Below, one piece after another: positions 61,427 through 64,000 of a stretch of DNA of 64,000 nucleotides. A model generated the notes under the pieces. That model saw only the letters and a program-made list of their open reading frames with translations. It did not search any database and had not been told where the DNA came from. Within the stretch, counting starts at the first letter, position 1. Every line of letters begins with the position of its first letter. A program made the translations under genes and the position numbers. This DNA comes from an uncultured Bacteroidota bacterium (GTDB taxonomy: Bacteria; Bacteroidota; Bacteroidia; Flavobacteriales; Flavobacteriaceae): the NCBI GenBank assembly GCA_902557655.1, contig CACEAZ010000005.1, forward strand, positions 17,859 to 81,858. The letters are read 5' to 3'.

Positions 61427-63910
61427 ATGAAAAACATTACTCACAAATTATTTTTTGTAGCTCTATTGCTTTTTGGAACTACAATTTATGCTCAAGAATC
61501 TACCGATGAAGATTGGGACGATCTTGAGGAATTAGAGGAAGTTGTTTTAGTTGGAGGCGGGGTAGTTGACCTTGCTGAAGACAGAGTAACTCCCTTGGCT
61601 GTTTCCACAATAACTGGAGAAGAAATTCAAAAGAAAATTGGAACGCAAGACATCACAATGACTCTTGCAAATACACCATCTGTTTACGTGGCAGGTCAAT
61701 CTGGTGCATTTGGAGATACAAGAATTTCTGTGCGTGGTTTTGATCAAACAAATACAGCTTTCATGTTAAACGGTCAGCCGATTAACGGTATGGAAGATGG
61801 TAAAATGTATTGGTCAAACTGGTCTGGTATGAACGACATTGCAAATGTTGTTCAGATCCAAAGGGGTCTTGGAGCTTCAAAGCTAGCTATATCATCTGTT
61901 GGTGGTACAGTTAACTTTGTAATGAGATCTACAACTAAAAGTGAAGGCGGATTTGCTTATGCAGGTTTTGCTAACGACAACTACTTAAAAACTACTTTTT
62001 CTTATGATACAGGAGAAAAAGATAACGGGTGGTCTACAAGCATGTTATTAACTCACTGGCAAGGTGATGGATATGCTGAAGGAACTTTTGGTCAAGGTCA
62101 AACTTATTTCCTTTCATTAGGATATAAAATGAATGACAAGCACAATTTTAATTTCTTAATGACAGGTGCTCCTCAGTGGCATGATCAAAACTTTACTAAG
62201 TCTATTGCAACTTACTTAGAGCATGGTAGAAAATATAATAACAACTACGGTTATTATGGAGATAGATACCTTACTGAGAGAAGAAACTTTTACCACAAGC
62301 CAGTATTTAATTTAAACTGGGATTATACAATCGATGAAAAGTCTAGTTTATCAACTGTTTTATATGCTTCTACTGGTAACGGTGGAGGTACTGGAGGTAG
62401 AGGTAATAGAATTAGAACTGACGAAGGATATATAGATTATGATGCTATTTATGCTTATAATAACTCAACTTCAGGGGCAGGTGGAAACTATGCTGCAGAA
62501 GGAGGGTATATTACAAGAGCATCGATGAACATGCATAACTGGTTTGGTTTGGTTTCAAATTACGAAACTGAATTATCAGATAACTTATCTTTTAATGTCG
62601 GTGCTGATTTAAGAACTTATTATGGTGAGCACTTTAGAATTGTTGAAAATTTCCACGGTTTAACTTCTTGGCAAGAGAATATTAGATTAAGAGATCCAAA
62701 TAATAACCACGACACTTATGGTACGTATGGTACTTATAAATATGTAGTTGCTACTGAAAGCATGGGTGCTAATCCTTGGGATGCTACCTTTACAAATTTT
62801 GATGAAGATCAAAAAATTGCTTATAGTAATGACGAGAGAATTTCTTATGGTGGATTATTTACTCAATTAGAGTATACTAAAGATGATTTCTCTGCATTCT
62901 TCCAAGGTTCGGTTTCTCAGACAATGTACCAAAGATGGGATCACTATCAATACGCTGATCAATCATTAATTGACGGTACATCAACTCAATGGACTGGAGA
63001 GGCATTGCCAGAAGGTACAGTTGACGGAGTTGAGTCAGAGCAAGTTGACAACTTTGGTTATAATGCTAAAGCAGGTGTTGGATTTGGTTTAGGTGCAAAT
63101 GGTAAGGCGTACGTTAATGCTGGATATTATTCAAGAGCTCCTTACTTTGATAACATTTATCTAAATTATACAAACAGAATCAATCCTAATACTTCTAACG
63201 AAACAATCATTGGTTTAGAGGCTGGATATATTTACGAAGTAGAAAACTTTTCTGCTAGATTAGATGTATACAGAACATCATGGGCTGACAGGGTAACTTC
63301 ATCTTCATACATAAGTGATGATCAATTATTCTATGAAGTTTCAGAAGGTGTCAGTCAACTTCACCAAGGGGTTGAGCTTACATTTATGGCTAATCCTCAA
63401 CCAGATGTTCCTTATACTTTAAAAGGATTCTTATCTATTGGTGACTGGATTTATGAAGGTGATGCAATCACTAGAGTACAAGATGAAGATCAAAATGTAC
63501 TTGAAACTGAAACACAAGATGTTGACGGTGGAAAAGTCGGTGATGCTGCACAGTTCACTGCTGGTCTTGGTTTAGATGTTGATTTAGCTGACAGACTTTC
63601 TTTTGACTCAGACATTAGATTTTACGATGAGTTATATGCTAATGTTGGAGCTGTAAAGGAAAACCTAAAATTACCAAACTACCATGTAGTTGATATGGGA
63701 CTTTCTTACAAGATGTTTGTAAGTGAAGGTACCTTAGATCTTAGAGTTAATGTAAATAATGTTTTTGACAACGTTTACATTAGTGAATTAAGATCTGCTA
63801 TTGCTGCTGGTGATGGAACGGGAGTATTATACAATGGAATTGACACCGCTAACCAAGGTTACTTCGGATTAGGAAGAACCTGGAATGTTGGATTAAGATA
63901 TAATTTCTAA
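61427..63910 (+). CDS. TonB-dependent receptor
   Basis: Signal peptide; plug QSGAFGDTRISVRGFDQTNTAFMLNGQPINGMEDGKMYWSNW; barrel ending in RTWNVGLRYNF. Confidence 0.95.
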   Translation: MKNITHKLFFVALLLFGTTIYAQESTDEDWDDLEELEEVVLVGGGVVDLAEDRVTPLAVSTITGEEIQKKIGTQDITMTLANTPSVYVAGQSGAFGDTRISVRGFDQTNTAFMLNGQPINGMEDGKMYWSNWSGMNDIANVVQIQRGLGASKLAISSVGGTVNFVMRSTTKSEGGFAYAGFANDNYLKTTFSYDTGEKDNGWSTSMLLTHWQGDGYAEGTFGQGQTYFLSLGYKMNDKHNFNFLMTGAPQWHDQNFTKSIATYLEHGRKYNNNYGYYGDRYLTERRNFYHKPVFNLNWDYTIDEKSSLSTVLYASTGNGGGTGGRGNRIRTDEGYIDYDAIYAYNNSTSGAGGNYAAEGGYITRASMNMHNWFGLVSNYETELSDNLSFNVGADLRTYYGEHFRIVENFHGLTSWQENIRLRDPNNNHDTYGTYGTYKYVVATESMGANPWDATFTNFDEDQKIAYSNDERISYGGLFTQLEYTKDDFSAFFQGSVSQTMYQRWDHYQYADQSLIDGTSTQWTGEALPEGTVDGVESEQVDNFGYNAKAGVGFGLGANGKAYVNAGYYSRAPYFDNIYLNYTNRINPNTSNETIIGLEAGYIYEVENFSARLDVYRTSWADRVTSSSYISDDQLFYEVSEGVSQLHQGVELTFMANPQPDVPYTLKGFLSIGDWIYEGDAITRVQDEDQNVLETETQDVDGGKVGDAAQFTAGLGLDVDLADRLSFDSDIRFYDELYANVGAVKENLKLPNYHVVDMGLSYKMFVSEGTLDLRVNVNNVFDNVYISELRSAIAAGDGTGVLYNGIDTANQGYFGLGRTWNVGLRYNF

Positions 63911-63928
63911 AAGATACTTTTTACAATG

Positions 63929-63960
63929 AAAAAAAGGCCTGCTTAATGCAGGCCTTTTTT
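63929..63960 (+). terminator. intrinsic terminator after the TonB receptor
   Basis: aaaaaaaggcctgc-ttaat-gcaggcctttttt hairpin with T-tract. Confidence 0.93.
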
Positions 63961-64000
63961 ATTTATTTAATTTCTTTGAGTAGATATATGTATGGAGGCA

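Overview
64 kb AT-rich window from a streamlined Bacteroidota genome, most likely a marine Flavobacteriaceae. It is mostly tightly packed housekeeping and envelope genes. Major blocks: an ALDH7-type dehydrogenase; a small XRE regulator/DUF6249-like membrane-protein operon behind an unusual dyad promoter; a complete MoxR-DUF58-BatABCDE aerotolerance-type operon whose BatC carries 26 perfect NKDDQ repeats; pheS, gpsA, nadD, gmk, yicC; metB, gdhA; porZ (T9SS), recO, TonB receptors, recX; umuC-umuD in inverted order; atpD-atpC; a TonB receptor/SGNH lipoprotein pair; DUF819 plus a CDGSH protein missed by the ORF track; a frameshifted bPH-domain gene; glmS; DUF4270 plus a half-size starch-synthase-like protein; panC-panD; radA, ileS, traR-like, uvrC, DUF3108, M23, pgi; and a terminal TonB receptor with an intrinsic terminator. 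I found no tRNA, rRNA, CRISPR array or transposase, and the intergenic spaces are too short to hide most of them. The best novel leads are the four-half-site operator/promoter of the XRE/DUF6249 operon, the BatC repeat with 180-bp higher-order structure, and the DUF4270/half-glycosyltransferase pair. Most of the window is ordinary flavobacterial core genome. Family names come from reading the translated sequences, not from database searches.
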